From assembly GCF_003182255.1 (NCBI RefSeq), contig NZ_QGTQ01000028.1, forward strand, positions 17,914 through 81,913: a stretch of 64,000 bases of DNA. The letters run 5' to 3'. Position 1 is the stretch's first letter. Each line of letters begins with the position of its first letter. The stretch is from Paenibacillus cellulosilyticus. Lineage in GTDB: Bacteria > Bacillota > Bacilli > Paenibacillales > Paenibacillaceae. The notes under the pieces are model-generated. The model had not been told where the DNA came from. It was given only the letters and a program-made list of their open reading frames with translations, and did not search any database. Made by a program: the position numbers and the translations under genes. Positions 9,277-18,264 of the stretch are shown here, piece after piece.

Positions 9277-10095
9277 CTATATGCTCCAATGATGCCATTC
9301 TTCATGGCGGCGGTCCAGCCCGCTAAGCCAATTGCGCGTAACGTTGATCGCTTCCTCCTGGTGCTTGCGTGTCGAGTACGTATGATTCGCTTGGAAAATG
9401 ATTTCTTTGTCGCAAATCCCTTCGCTCCGTGTCCAGAACACCTTCTGATACAAGAAGCTGTAGTCCGCCGGAATGACATCGTCACTCGTGCCATGAATGA
9501 GCAGGACGTCGCCGCCGAAACGCTTGGCGTCTTGGAACGGTTGATGCTCCTGCAAGGAGTTGAAAAATTCCGGTTTGAGCGAGTAGCCCGTATAATCGGT
9601 GCTTCCCTTCTCGATCGCCTCGTCGTAGCCTGCACGGCTTACGATACGAACGATATCCGTGAACGGATATGCGACTGGCGACCAAAGGACAAGCCGCTTC
9701 ACTCTGCGGTCACGGACCGCTGTCAGCAGCGCCGTTGCGCCGCCAAGCGAGTGGCCGAGCAATACGATCCGCTGCGGATCAACCGCATCCATCGATGCTA
9801 CATAATCGATCGCCGTGCGCGTCTGCGCAATCATCGACTCCAGACCAAGCTCTCCATAGTTGCCGTCGCTCTCGCCGCAGCCGCCATAGTCGAAACGCAA
9901 GACGTACGAGCCTGCAGCCGCCAGCGCTCTTGCCGCCTTCACGAACAACCGGTCCACTCCGATTCGGCTGCCCACGAAGCCATGGCATATAATAATGGCC
10001 TGATTCTTGCCTCCCGACACATCGCCTCCAGTCGGGTAATGCAATGTAGCCGTCAAATTTAATTCCTCATGTTTCAGCACCAATTGCTTCTCCAT
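9277..10095 (-). CDS. Alpha/beta hydrolase (esterase/lipase-like)
   Basis: 272-residue cytoplasmic hydrolase of the alpha/beta fold. The nucleophile elbow is GHSLGGATA, the acid is probably the Asp in HGTSDDVIP and the base His is in QANHTYS. The oxyanion region is IIICHGFVGSRIG. It resembles acyl esterases and feruloyl-esterase-like hydrolases; the substrate is unknown. The start MEKQLVLKHEE was chosen because GGAGG lies 7 nt before it; a frame-open ATG at 10137 has no such site. It has its own promoter (10240-10268) and terminator. Confidence 0.85.
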   Translation of the reverse strand: MEKQLVLKHEELNLTATLHYPTGGDVSGGKNQAIIICHGFVGSRIGVDRLFVKAARALAAAGSYVLRFDYGGCGESDGNYGELGLESMIAQTRTAIDYVASMDAVDPQRIVLLGHSLGGATALLTAVRDRRVKRLVLWSPVAYPFTDIVRIVSRAGYDEAIEKGSTDYTGYSLKPEFFNSLQEHQPFQDAKRFGGDVLLIHGTSDDVIPADYSFLYQKVFWTRSEGICDKEIIFQANHTYSTRKHQEEAINVTRNWLSGLDRRHEEWHHWSI

Positions 10096-10239
10096 GTCGC
10101 CACCTCCGCCAATCCGCTTGTTCATATCGTCATTCACTTAGCTTGAGCCAAATTTATGTTCATCATTTCGTTTGTCATTCACTTTATGATTTCACTTTGT
10201 TTATTATTCCTACCCGTTTAGTATGAATTAACTGAATTC

Positions 10240-10268
10240 AGAATAACACCGTATCGTATCGTTGTCAA
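10240..10268 (-). promoter_or_regulatory. Candidate sigma-A promoter for the alpha/beta hydrolase
   Basis: Minus strand: TTGACA (10263-10268), 17-bp spacer, TATTCT (10240-10245). The start codon is about 145 bp downstream. Confidence 0.55.
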
Positions 10269-10338
10269 CGGCTAATGGATAGGTTTCCATCGGACGCTCA
10301 TACTAACGGTGATGAGGTTCAATTAAGGAGGTACCGTT

Positions 10339-10458
10339 ATGCCCCTTTGGATTAATTGGCTAATGGATCATTGGATACCGACAGCGCTTGTAATCGGGCT
10401 ACTCATAGCCTTTGTGTTCGTGTTCACGAACCGGAACTCCTTGTTCTACAAGGAATAA
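10339..10458 (+). CDS. 39-residue single-pass membrane miniprotein
   Basis: Short gene starting MPLWINWLMDHWIPT and ending NRNSLFYKE. A strong ribosome site, AAGGAGG, sits 7 nt before the ATG. Residues about 14-30 form one hydrophobic segment (TALVIGLLIAFVFVF), flanked by a Trp-rich N-terminal end and a charged C-terminal tail. I do not recognise the family. The near-ideal Shine-Dalgarno, a clean hydrophobic helix and its isolation between a divergent promoter region and a repeat element argue that it is real. Possible roles include a regulator or subunit of a membrane complex, which is speculation. Confidence 0.6.
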   Translation: MPLWINWLMDHWIPTALVIGLLIAFVFVFTNRNSLFYKE

Positions 10459-10459
10459 C

Positions 10460-10586
10460 AGGGGCTCCGCCCCTTGGGCCCCATTTAAGGAGTCCTACCC
10501 ACCTAAATCAACATTTCTACCCACCTAAATCCTCCCTGCTAGGGAGGACCCCCGGGGTTTCCCAACCCCGGGACCCCGGAAGGGGA
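10460..10586 (+). repeat. Interspersed intergenic repeat element, copy 1
   Basis: Modules in order: hairpin GGGGCTCCGCCCC, two CTACCCACCTAAAT units, palindrome CCTCCCTGCTAGGGAGG, and a C/G-rich palindrome around CCCGGGGTT..AACCCCGGG. The same modules recur inverted at 10892-11007 and direct at 22421-22530. No ORF fits all three copies. It may be a REP/BIME-like element. Confidence 0.7.
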
Positions 10587-10691
10587 AACGTAGGATCGGC
10601 AGAGGACGGGTAAAGTGACTGCGTGCTGGGACTCGCGTGCCCCTGCGGGGCACAAGCTTACTGCGGAGCTTGAAGAGCATATCTAGAGCAA

Positions 10692-10756
10692 AACAAAAGC
10701 CAGCAGCCTACAAACCAGCTCTAAGAGCTGAAGTTTGTAGGCTGCTGGCTTTTGTT
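10692..10756. terminator. Very long hairpin (24-bp arms)
   Basis: AACAAAAGCCAGCAGCC.. at 10692-10715 pairs perfectly with 10733-10756. An inner stem CAGCTC/GAGCTG fills the loop, and the arm ends in TTTTGTT. It can act as a terminator in either direction between the miniprotein (+) and purD (-). Confidence 0.75.
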
Positions 10757-10759
10757 AAT

Positions 10760-10799
10760 GAAATAAGCGTTGCCGGGCATGCCCGGCAACGCTTATTTC
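10760..10799. terminator. 40-bp perfect palindrome
   Basis: GAAATAAGCGTTGCCGGGCA followed at once by its exact reverse complement, with no loop. It lies 3 bp from the preceding hairpin and 100 bp beyond the repeat element that follows purD. Either a terminator (flanked by A/T) or a cruciform-forming mobile-repeat end. Confidence 0.7.
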
Positions 10800-10891
10800 T
10801 TATTTAGAACCAAAAGTAAGCTTTGACCCAAAGGGTCATGCGAGTCCTACCACCCAAGTACGTGTATACGCTTCTTTCCTTCCCACGTCCC

Positions 10892-11007
10892 CCATTCCGG
10901 GGTCCAGGGGTTGGAACCCCTGGGGCCCTCCCTTGCAGGGAGGGTTTGGGTGGGTAGAAAATCTTCATTTGACATTCAAAAACGGGGTCCAAGGGGCGAA
11001 GCCCCTT
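10892..11007 (-). repeat. Interspersed intergenic repeat element, copy 2 (inverted)
   Basis: Inverted copy of the element at 10460-10586. On the minus strand it reads GGGGCTTCGCCCC, CTACCCACCCAAA, CCTCCCTGCAAGGGAGG, then the CCCCAGGGG palindrome. It ends 9 bp before the purD stop codon. With copy 1 it brackets the two hairpins at 10692-10799. The remaining bases of the 10459-11015 gap include one more CCCCTGCGGGG hairpin and no gene. Confidence 0.7.
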
Positions 11008-11015
11008 AATTCAGC

Positions 11016-12281
11016 CTAGCGCAGCGCCTTCATCGCAATATCCGTACGCGAGTGGGCACCTTCGAATTTGATGACGCTGACGGCTTCGTACGCGCGCGTA
11101 CGAGCCTCTGCGATGTCGCGGCCGCGGCCTACTATACCAAGTACGCGTCCGCCGCTCGTTACGAGCTGGCCGTCCTTCGTTGCCGTACCAGCGTGGAACA
11201 CAAGAGCGCCTTGCGCTTCAGCGGCTTCGATGCCTTCGATGACGCGGCCTGTTGGATACGATGCCGGGTAGTTTTCCGATGCCATAACAACACATACGTG
11301 AGCTTCGTCGCTCCACTCGATCGGCAGGTCAGCAAGCGTGCCGTTCATCGATGCTTCCACGATATCGAACAAAGGCGTCTTCAGGCGCGGCAGTACAACT
11401 TGCGTCTCTGGGTCGCCCATGCGTGCGTTGAACTCGATCGTCTTAACGCCGTTCTTCGTCATCATCAGACCCGCAAACAGAACGCCGCGGAACGGACGAC
11501 CTTCGCTAACCATCGCTTTCGCCGTTGGCTTGATGATGTTCTCGATCGCTTCGTCGATGATCGACTGCTCGATGTGCGGCAACGGCGAGTATGTACCCAT
11601 GCCGCCCGTATTCGGGCCTTTGTCGTTATCGAACACTTGCTTATGGTCTTGCGCTGGCGACATCGCGCGTACCGTCTCGCCGTCAACGAACGCGAGGATC
11701 GACATTTCTTCGCCCGCCAGGAATTCCTCAATAACGACACTGTTGCCGGAGTTGCCGAACACCTTGTCCAACATCATCGAACGGAGCGCTTCTTCCGCTT
11801 CTTCGAGTGTAGCTGCAACCGTAACGCCTTTGCCGGCAGCAAGGCCGTCCGATTTAACAACGATTGGCGCTTCCTGTTGACGCAGGTATGCGAGCGCTGC
11901 TTCGAAATCCGTGAACGTCTCGTATTTGGCCGTAGGGATGTCGTACTTTCTAAGCAGGTTTTTCATGAAAATCTTGCTGCCTTCGATCTCTGCCGCATTC
12001 TTGCGAGGACCGTAGGTCGGAATGCCAGCATCTTCGAAAGCATCAACGATGCCCGCTGCAAGCGGGTCATCTGGACCAACGAATACCAGATCAACTTGCT
12101 TGTTCTTCGCATATGCGATCAGCTCATCGAACTGATTAACCTTGATTGGCGCGCACTCCGCAAGCTGTGCGATACCGGCATTGCCCGGTGCACAAAATAT
12201 TTCCTTCACTTTCTCGCTCTTCTGAAGCGCCCAGACGATCGCGTGCTCGCGTCCGCCGCCGCCAATAACTAGAATCCGCAT
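11016..12281 (-). CDS. purD: Phosphoribosylamine-glycine ligase (GAR synthetase)
   Basis: Second step of de novo purine synthesis: phosphoribosylamine + glycine + ATP gives GAR. 421 residues, the usual length. N-terminal domain MRILVIGGGGREHAIVWAL with FCAPGNAGIAQ; ATP-grasp core with PIVVKSDGLAAGKGVTVA and the metal/phosphate segment EFNARMGDPETQ. A GGAGG lies just upstream of the ATG. Last gene of the pur operon, set apart from purH by 291 bp that contain a hairpin and a structured element shared with the purE leader. Confidence 0.96.
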   Translation of the reverse strand: MRILVIGGGGREHAIVWALQKSEKVKEIFCAPGNAGIAQLAECAPIKVNQFDELIAYAKNKQVDLVFVGPDDPLAAGIVDAFEDAGIPTYGPRKNAAEIEGSKIFMKNLLRKYDIPTAKYETFTDFEAALAYLRQQEAPIVVKSDGLAAGKGVTVAATLEEAEEALRSMMLDKVFGNSGNSVVIEEFLAGEEMSILAFVDGETVRAMSPAQDHKQVFDNDKGPNTGGMGTYSPLPHIEQSIIDEAIENIIKPTAKAMVSEGRPFRGVLFAGLMMTKNGVKTIEFNARMGDPETQVVLPRLKTPLFDIVEASMNGTLADLPIEWSDEAHVCVVMASENYPASYPTGRVIEGIEAAEAQGALVFHAGTATKDGQLVTSGGRVLGIVGRGRDIAEARTRAYEAVSVIKFEGAHSRTDIAMKALR

Positions 12282-12331
12282 GGATAGGGTAGCCTCCTAA
12301 AAGTTTTTGCACATCATTGAGCACACTTCCT

Positions 12332-12466
12332 GTGAAAAAACCTATATCGAGGCCATTCAAGGATGAGCGACCGCGTTCAGATGTAGGTTTTATCGCCAAT
12401 AAGAATTTGTTCTTTCGATGCACTCGAAAACTTATAAATTCTTATGTGGTAAGCAAAAATTCACAT
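12332..12466 (-). ncRNA. Structured RNA element, copy A (purH-purD gap)
   Basis: About 135 nt that recurs at 26518-26660 in the purE leader. Both copies contain TTGGCGATAAAACCTAC and GAATGGC. Helix 1 (minus strand) is CCA-C-ATAAGAATT (12437-12449) with AATTCTTAT-TGG (12396-12407). Helix 2 is AAAACCTA (12384-12391) with TAGGTTTT (12337-12344). Helix 1 shows a compensatory A-T to G-C change between the copies, which supports a conserved RNA structure. It matches no riboswitch class I can name. Function, presumably cis-regulation of purD, is inferred. Confidence 0.6.
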
Positions 12467-12510
12467 CGAAAGCATACGCTTAGTAATTTCACTCAATTAA
12501 ATGAACGAAT

Positions 12511-12535
12511 GGACGCCATGCCGAGCATAGCGTCC
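12511..12535 (-). terminator. Hairpin downstream of purH (possible terminator or processing site)
   Basis: Minus strand GGACGCTATGC, loop TCG, GCATGGCGTCC: an 11-bp stem with one wobble pair. The following ATTCGTTCATTT is a weak U-tract. It may reduce readthrough from purH into purD. Confidence 0.45.
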
Positions 12536-12572
12536 TTCCGTATGTCTTGTTCTGTGTAAACTTAAATGTATC

Positions 12573-14126
12573 TTAGTGCTTGAAGTGACGAACGCTCGTG
12601 AACACCATTGCGATGTTGTGCTTGTTCGCTGCATCGATCGACTCTTGGTCTTTGACCGAGCCGCCTGGTTGGATGATTGCCGTGATGCCGGCTTTAGCAG
12701 CTGCTTCAACCGTATCGCCCATTGGGAAAAATGCATCGGATGCCAGTGCAGCACCTTGTGCGTTCTCGCCAGCTTGCTCGATAGCGATCTTAGCTGCGCC
12801 GACGCGGTTCATTTGGCCTGCGCCAACGCCGATCGTCATGTTGTCCTTCGCGAGCAGAATCGCGTTGGATTTTACGTGTTTCACTACTTTCCATCCGAAC
12901 AGGAGCTGCTTCAGTTCCTCTTCTGTTGGCTTGCGGTTCGTTACCACTTGCAGGTCCGCTTCCGTCAGGGAGTGAACGTCGCTCTCTTGCACGAGCATGC
13001 CGCCGTCAACCGATGTTACGAGCAGCTCAGGCTTGCGCTCGCCAGCAGCTTGCAGTTCGCCGAGCTTGAGCAGGCGGATGTTCTTCTTCTTCGTCAGCAC
13101 TTCAAGCGCTTCTGGCGTGAAGTCTGGCGCGATAATGATCTCAAGGAAGATCTCGCTCAGCAGTTGAGCCGTGTCAGCGCCGATCGTACGGTTCGCAGCA
13201 ACGATACCGCCGAAGATCGACGTTGGGTCTGCTGCGTATGCTTTTTGGTAAGCCTCATGGATGTCAGCACCGATGCCAACGCCGCAAGGGTTCATATGTT
13301 TAACGGCTACAACTGCAGGCTCGTTGAATTCTTTCACGATAGCCAGTGCAGCATTCGCGTCGTTGATGTTGTTGTACGACAGCTCTTTGCCGTGCAGCTG
13401 CTCTGCCGTCGTGATGTTGCCTTCTTGTGCAAGCGGCTTGCGGTAGAAAGCAGCCTTTTGGTGCGGGTTCTCGCCATAACGAAGGTCTTGGACCTTCTCG
13501 TACGTTACCGTATACTTCTCAGGCATTGGATCGCCGAGCAGCTTGGACAGGTAGTCGCCGATGAGGGAGTCGTATGCAGCCGTGTGACGGAATACTTTCG
13601 CAGCGAGACGTTTACGCGTTTCGAGCGTCGTGTCGCCGCCAGCTTTTACTTCTTCCAGTACTTTCGCGTAGTCAGCAGCGTCAACAACGACCGATACGAA
13701 AGCATGGTTCTTAGCCGCCGAACGAAGCATCGTTGGACCGCCGATATCGATGTTCTCGATTGCGTCGTCATACGTTACGTCTGGCTTCGCGATCGTCTCA
13801 GCGAATGGGTACAGGTTAACGATAACGATGTCGATGTAGTCCAGGCCGAGGTCCTTCATTGCTTGCTGGTGCTCTTCGCTGTCACGAACAGCGAGCAAGC
13901 CGCTGTGCACAGCTGGGTGCAGCGTTTTTACGCGGCCGTCGAGAATTTCTGGGAAGCCCGTTACTTCGGAGATACCGATTACCGGTACGCCTTCTTTTTC
14001 GAGCAGCGTTTTCGTACCACCTGTCGAGATGAGTTGAACGCCCAATGCTGCAAGCTCACGGGAGAAGTCTACGATGCCCGTTTTGTCCGATACACTAATT
14101 AACGCTCTGCGAATAGCCAATTTCAT
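12573..14126 (-). CDS. purH: Bifunctional AICAR transformylase / IMP cyclohydrolase
   Basis: Last two steps of IMP synthesis: formyl transfer from 10-formyl-THF to AICAR, then ring closure. 517 residues. The N-terminal IMP cyclohydrolase (MGS-like) domain starts [20 protein letters not shown] and includes [12 protein letters not shown]. The C-terminal transformylase domain carries [11 protein letters not shown] and the C-terminal [19 protein letters not shown] and [14 protein letters not shown] motifs. Start ATG behind GGAGGG. Upstream, the 952-bp gap to purN is almost entirely a 17-copy tandem hairpin repeat. Confidence 0.96.
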   Translation of the reverse strand: MKLAIRRALISVSDKTGIVDFSRELAALGVQLISTGGTKTLLEKEGVPVIGISEVTGFPEILDGRVKTLHPAVHSGLLAVRDSEEHQQAMKDLGLDYIDIVIVNLYPFAETIAKPDVTYDDAIENIDIGGPTMLRSAAKNHAFVSVVVDAADYAKVLEEVKAGGDTTLETRKRLAAKVFRHTAAYDSLIGDYLSKLLGDPMPEKYTVTYEKVQDLRYGENPHQKAAFYRKPLAQEGNITTAEQLHGKELSYNNINDANAALAIVKEFNEPAVVAVKHMNPCGVGIGADIHEAYQKAYAADPTSIFGGIVAANRTIGADTAQLLSEIFLEIIIAPDFTPEALEVLTKKKNIRLLKLGELQAAGERKPELLVTSVDGGMLVQESDVHSLTEADLQVVTNRKPTEEELKQLLFGWKVVKHVKSNAILLAKDNMTIGVGAGQMNRVGAAKIAIEQAGENAQGAALASDAFFPMGDTVEAAAKAGITAIIQPGGSVKDQESIDAANKHNIAMVFTSVRHFKH

Positions 14127-14228
14127 GGCCCTCCTTCAACAATCTTAATATATCGCAACGGCAGCATACTGCCGTTATCGTCTTCGTTATGTCGCCCACT
14201 AGGTGGGCCGTATGTGCAGGAGTGCACA

Positions 14229-15066
14229 TTAGGTGCATTTCTGCACCTAATTCAGCCACATGCAGCGCTCACGCGCTCATTAGGTGCATTTCTGCACCTA
14301 ATTCAGCTTCACGCAGCGCTCACGCGCTCATTAGGTGCATTTCTGCACCTAATTCAGCTTCACGCAGCGCTCGCGCACTCATTAGGTGCATTTCTGCACC
14401 TAATTCAGCCACATGCAGCGCTCACGCGCTCATTAGGTGCATTTCTGCACCTAATTCAGCCACATGCGGCGCTCGCGCGCTCATTAGGTGCATTTCTGCA
14501 CCTAATTCAGCTTCACGCGGCGCTCGCGCGCTCATTAGGTGCATTTCTGCACCTAACTCAGCCACACGCAGCGTTCGCGCGCTCATTAGGTGCATTTCTG
14601 CACCTAACTCAGCCACACGCAGCGTTCGCGCGCTCATTAGGTGCATTTCTGCACCTAACTCAGCCACACGCGGCGCTCACGCGCTCATTAGGTGCATTTT
14701 TGCACCTATCTCAGCCACACGCGGCGCTCACGCGCTCATTAGGTGCATTTCTGCACCTAACTCAGCCACATGCGGCGCTCACGCGCTCATTAGGTGCATT
14801 TTTGCACCTAATTCAGCTTCACGCGGCGCTCGCGCGCTCATTAGGTGCATTTCTGCACCTAACTCAGCCACGTGCGACGCTCGCGCGCTCATTAGGTGCA
14901 TTTCTGCACCTAACTCAGCCACATGCGACGCTCGCGCGCTCATTAGGTGCATTTCTGCACCTAATTCAGCCACATGCACCGCTCACGCGCTCATTAGGTG
15001 CATTTCTGCACCTAATTCAGCCACACGTGGCGCTCGCGCGCTCATTAGGTGCATTTCTGCACCTAA
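14229..15066. repeat. Tandem array of 17 hairpin-bearing 51-bp repeats inside the pur operon
   Basis: Seventeen copies spaced exactly 51 bp (first TTAGG at 14229, last at 15045). Each holds a 9-bp inverted repeat TTAGGTGCA/TGCACCTAA with a 4-nt loop (TTTC, or TTTT in two copies), then a more variable segment such as TTCAGCCACATGCAGCGCTC. The hairpin is nearly invariant while the rest drifts (CACATG, TTCACG, GCACTC). Because 51 is divisible by 3, several frames stay open and produce fake repeat proteins. It lies just downstream of the purN stop codon and is transcribed with the operon. Confidence 0.92.
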
Positions 15067-15078
15067 CTCCTACTCCGT

Positions 15079-15687
15079 CTACCCAATCGTCACGCGGCGT
15101 CCGTCGAGCGCGACGCGGCCTGCGGCGATTTGTGCCACGACCCAAGGAAGCAGCGTCTGCTCCGTCGCATGGATGCGTTCAGCGAGGGACGCTTCCGTAT
15201 CGTCCTGCGCCACCTCAACAGTCCGCTGCGCGATGATTGGTCCGCTGTCAAGCCCGCCGTCCACATAGTGAACGGTAACGCCAGTCAGCTTCACACCGTA
15301 TTCAAAAGCTTGTCCAATGCCGTTCACGCCCGGGAACGCCGGCAGCAGCGACGGATGGATATTGATCATGCGGCCATAAAATGGCTCGACCAGCGCAGAT
15401 GTCACGATGCGCATGTAACCAGCCAGCACGATGAGTTCGACGCCGCGGCGCTCAAGCTCCGCAACAATCTCCGACTCGTAGGCTTCACGGGACGGATAGT
15501 CCTTCGGCTTGAACACGAACGTGTCCACGCCAGCAAGACGCGCCCGTTCAATGACAGGCGCCGAAGGCTTATCGCAAACCAAAAGCTCGATGGTTACATC
15601 GAGCTTTTGATCCCGTACCGCATCAGCCAGCGCTTGAAAATTCGTGCCCTGGCCGGATGCAAATACAGCAACACGCAATTGGCTCAT
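15079..15687 (-). CDS. purN: Phosphoribosylglycinamide formyltransferase
   Basis: Folate-dependent conversion of GAR to FGAR. 202 residues, normal length. Starts [20 protein letters not shown], the formyltransferase N-terminal motif. Catalytic Asn-His-Asp are recognisable in MINIHPSLLPAFPG and HYVDGGLDSGPII. The start codon overlaps the purM stop (TAATG), so translation is coupled. The stop codon is only about 12 bp from the 17-copy repeat array. Confidence 0.95.
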   Translation of the reverse strand: MSQLRVAVFASGQGTNFQALADAVRDQKLDVTIELLVCDKPSAPVIERARLAGVDTFVFKPKDYPSREAYESEIVAELERRGVELIVLAGYMRIVTSALVEPFYGRMINIHPSLLPAFPGVNGIGQAFEYGVKLTGVTVHYVDGGLDSGPIIAQRTVEVAQDDTEASLAERIHATEQTLLPWVVAQIAAGRVALDGRRVTIG

Positions 15688-16736
15688 TAGACTTCTGCTC
15701 CCGTGAACGTCACGATGCGGTTGCCCGCCGTTACGTCGCCGATCCGGTAAGCTTTCTCGCCCAGTTCAGCCAGAACGCTAAGCGCTTTGTCCGCTTGGTC
15801 AGCTGGTACAACGACTACGAGGCCGATGCCCATGTTGAACGTCGTGAACATGTCGCGGTTCGTGATGGAGCCTTTAGCCTGCATCAGGTTAAAGATCGGT
15901 TGAATCGGCCACGAGCCGTATTCGACGTTCACGTTCACACCGTCAGGCAATACGCGCGGGATGTTCTCGATGAAGCCGCCGCCCGTAATGTGCGCCATAC
16001 CCTTAACCGATACTTGCTCAGCAAGCGCCAGTGCGGATTTTACATAAATTTTTGTTGGTTCGATCAGTACGTCGCCCAGCTTCGCGCCATCCAGCTCTGG
16101 AAGCGCGTCTTGCAGGCTGTAGCCGCTTTGCTCAAGCAGCAGACGGCGAACGAGCGAGTAGCCGTTGCTGTGAATGCCGCTCGATGCAATGCCGATTACC
16201 GCATCGCCAGGAGCGATCGTCGTGCCGTCGATAATTTTCTTCTTGTCTACGATACCAACCGTGAAGCCGGCGATATCATATTCTTCGCCTTGGTACATGC
16301 CCGGCATTTCTGCCGTCTCGCCGCCGATCAGCGCGCAGCCTGCTTGTTGACAGCCGTCTGCGATGCCTTTGACGATTGCTTCGATCTTCTCTGGCTCTAC
16401 CTTGCCGCATGCGAGGTAGTCGAGGAAGAAGAGCGGCTCTGCACCTTGTACGATAATGTCGTTCACGCACATAGCGACCGCATCGATACCGATCGTGTCA
16501 TGCTTATCCATCGCAAAAGCGATTTTCAGCTTCGTACCAACGCCGTCAGTACCGGATACGAGAACAGGCTCCTCGTATTTATCCTTGTTCAGTCCGAACA
16601 GGCCGCCGAAGCCGCCGAGATCCGTCAGCACTTCCGGGCGGAACGTCCGTTTCACATGCTTCTTCATCCGTTCGACTGCTTCATTGCCTGCCGCGATATC
16701 GACGCCGGCTTCTTTATAAGCTTCAGATGACACCAA
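15687..16736 (-). CDS. purM: Phosphoribosylformylglycinamidine cyclo-ligase (AIR synthetase)
   Basis: Closes the imidazole ring, turning FGAM into AIR with ATP. 349 residues. The opening [20 protein letters not shown] is the family signature, followed by [15 protein letters not shown] and [14 protein letters not shown] (ATP/metal binding). The segment [19 protein letters not shown] is also diagnostic. Overlaps purN by 1 nt and lies 49 bp after purF. Confidence 0.96.
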   Translation of the reverse strand: MVSSEAYKEAGVDIAAGNEAVERMKKHVKRTFRPEVLTDLGGFGGLFGLNKDKYEEPVLVSGTDGVGTKLKIAFAMDKHDTIGIDAVAMCVNDIIVQGAEPLFFLDYLACGKVEPEKIEAIVKGIADGCQQAGCALIGGETAEMPGMYQGEEYDIAGFTVGIVDKKKIIDGTTIAPGDAVIGIASSGIHSNGYSLVRRLLLEQSGYSLQDALPELDGAKLGDVLIEPTKIYVKSALALAEQVSVKGMAHITGGGFIENIPRVLPDGVNVNVEYGSWPIQPIFNLMQAKGSITNRDMFTTFNMGIGLVVVVPADQADKALSVLAELGEKAYRIGDVTAGNRIVTFTGAEV

Positions 16737-16785
16737 CAGTCACTCCTTATCGTTCGATCATTTACCCGCTAGTCGGGTTCTATTA

Positions 16786-18264
16786 CTAACAGCTGCAGCT
16801 CTTGTCCGATTCTTCGTCCACCGGTGTTGGGTAGTGGTTGTTGAAGCAAGCCATGCACAGGCCGCTGTCCTCGATATCGTTTCCGATGCCCACTGTATCC
16901 ACCAAGCCATTGCCGCTTAAGAAATAAAGCGAATCCGCGTTGATCGCCTTGCGAATCTCTTCGACCGTCTTCGACGATGCGATGAGCTCCTTGCGGTCAG
17001 GCGTATCGATACCATAATAGCAAGGGTTTGCAAAAGGAGGCGAAGTAATGCGTACATGCACTTCCGTCGCGCCAGCTTCACGAAGCAGGTTAACGATGCG
17101 AAGCGATGTCGTACCACGTACGATCGAGTCATCGATCATGACGACGCGCTTGCCTTCCACAATCTTGCGAACGGCTGACAGCTTCATCTTAACGCCCTTC
17201 TCGCGAAGCTCTTGAGAAGGCTGGATGAACGTCCGGCCCGTATATTTATTTTTGATAAGTCCAAGCTCGTATGGAATACCCGTCTGCTCTGCATAACCGA
17301 TTGCCGCCGAAATCGACGAATCCGGTACGCCCGTTACGATGTCCGCGTCAACGAACGACTCAAGCGCCAGACGTTGGCCCATCTTCTTACGCGTCATATG
17401 CAGGTTGGCACCATGGATATCGCTATCCGGGCGAGCAAAATAAATGTACTCCATCGCACATACCGCTTTGCGAGCTGCATCCGCGAAGCGCTCTTCACGC
17501 ATGCCGTCACGATCCAGAACGAGCATCTCGCCCGGCATAATGTCGCGAACGAATTCGGCACCCACAACCTCGAATGCACATGATTCCGAAGAGAAAATAT
17601 ATCCGTCGCCAAGCTTGGCCATCGAGAGCGGACGCAAGCCGTTCGTGTCCGATGCAACGATCAGCTTATCATTCGTCATGATCAGGAATGCGAAGCCCCC
17701 AACAACACGCTGAAGCGCGTCGCGTGCGGCCTCAACAAAGTCCTTGTCCGAACGTGCGATCAAATGGGCGATAACTTCCGTGTCACTCGACGTCTGGAAG
17801 ATCGAGCCTTTGCGCTCGAGCTCCTGACGAATCTCAGGTGCGTTCACAAGGTTACCATTCGTCGCGATTGCAAGGTCGCCGTCACGGTATTTGAAGATGA
17901 GCGGCTGCGCGTTGGCCAGTCGGCTCTCGCCCGAAGTCGAGTAGCGAACGTGTCCGATCGAGCGGTCGCCTGTCAGCGTACTCAGCACATCCTGCGTGAA
18001 CACTTCTTTCACCAGGCCCATGCCGCGGTGATAATTGAAGTTGCGAGGGTTGTCGCCCTCGACCGTGCAGATGCCCGAGCTTTCCTCGCCACGGTGCTGC
18101 AGTGCATGCAGCCCGTAGTAAGAAAGGGAGGAAGCGTTCGGGCAATTGAATACCCCGAATACGCCGCACTCCTCACGCAATTTGTCAAAAATATCGTCTC
18201 GTCCGATGCCTTCGTTATAATGGTCTCCGGTCCACAGCGTTAGCTGCTTCACTTCATGAGACAT
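16786..18264 (-). CDS. purF: Amidophosphoribosyltransferase
   Basis: Committed step: PRPP + glutamine gives phosphoribosylamine. 492 residues. The propeptide before Cys33 (EECGVFGVF) must be removed to expose the N-terminal nucleophile. Cysteines expected to ligate the 4Fe-4S cluster of the Bacillus-type enzyme are in [21 protein letters not shown] and [12 protein letters not shown]. The PRPP loop is [15 protein letters not shown]. Start overlaps the end of purL by 16 nt, so the two are translationally coupled. The C terminus ends in an unusual KSCSC tail. Confidence 0.96.
   Translation of the reverse strand: MSHEVKQLTLWTGDHYNEGIGRDDIFDKLREECGVFGVFNCPNASSLSYYGLHALQHRGEESSGICTVEGDNPRNFNYHRGMGLVKEVFTQDVLSTLTGDRSIGHVRYSTSGESRLANAQPLIFKYRDGDLAIATNGNLVNAPEIRQELERKGSIFQTSSDTEVIAHLIARSDKDFVEAARDALQRVVGGFAFLIMTNDKLIVASDTNGLRPLSMAKLGDGYIFSSESCAFEVVGAEFVRDIMPGEMLVLDRDGMREERFADAARKAVCAMEYIYFARPDSDIHGANLHMTRKKMGQRLALESFVDADIVTGVPDSSISAAIGYAEQTGIPYELGLIKNKYTGRTFIQPSQELREKGVKMKLSAVRKIVEGKRVVMIDDSIVRGTTSLRIVNLLREAGATEVHVRITSPPFANPCYYGIDTPDRKELIASSKTVEEIRKAINADSLYFLSGNGLVDTVGIGNDIEDSGLCMACFNNHYPTPVDEESDKSCSC

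Noticed and set aside
12570..14102. Long plus-strand frames opposite purH, purL, purD and guaA
   Set aside because: Antisense shadows with no domain motifs; the minus-strand genes are unambiguous.
14229..15066. CRISPR array
   Set aside because: The units are near-identical throughout, with no unique spacers and no cas genes.
14189..15268. Apparent repeat proteins of 340-359 residues on the plus strand and short ones on the minus strand
   Set aside because: Frames stay open only because the 51-bp repeat is a multiple of three. Several frames are open at once and there is no ribosome site.
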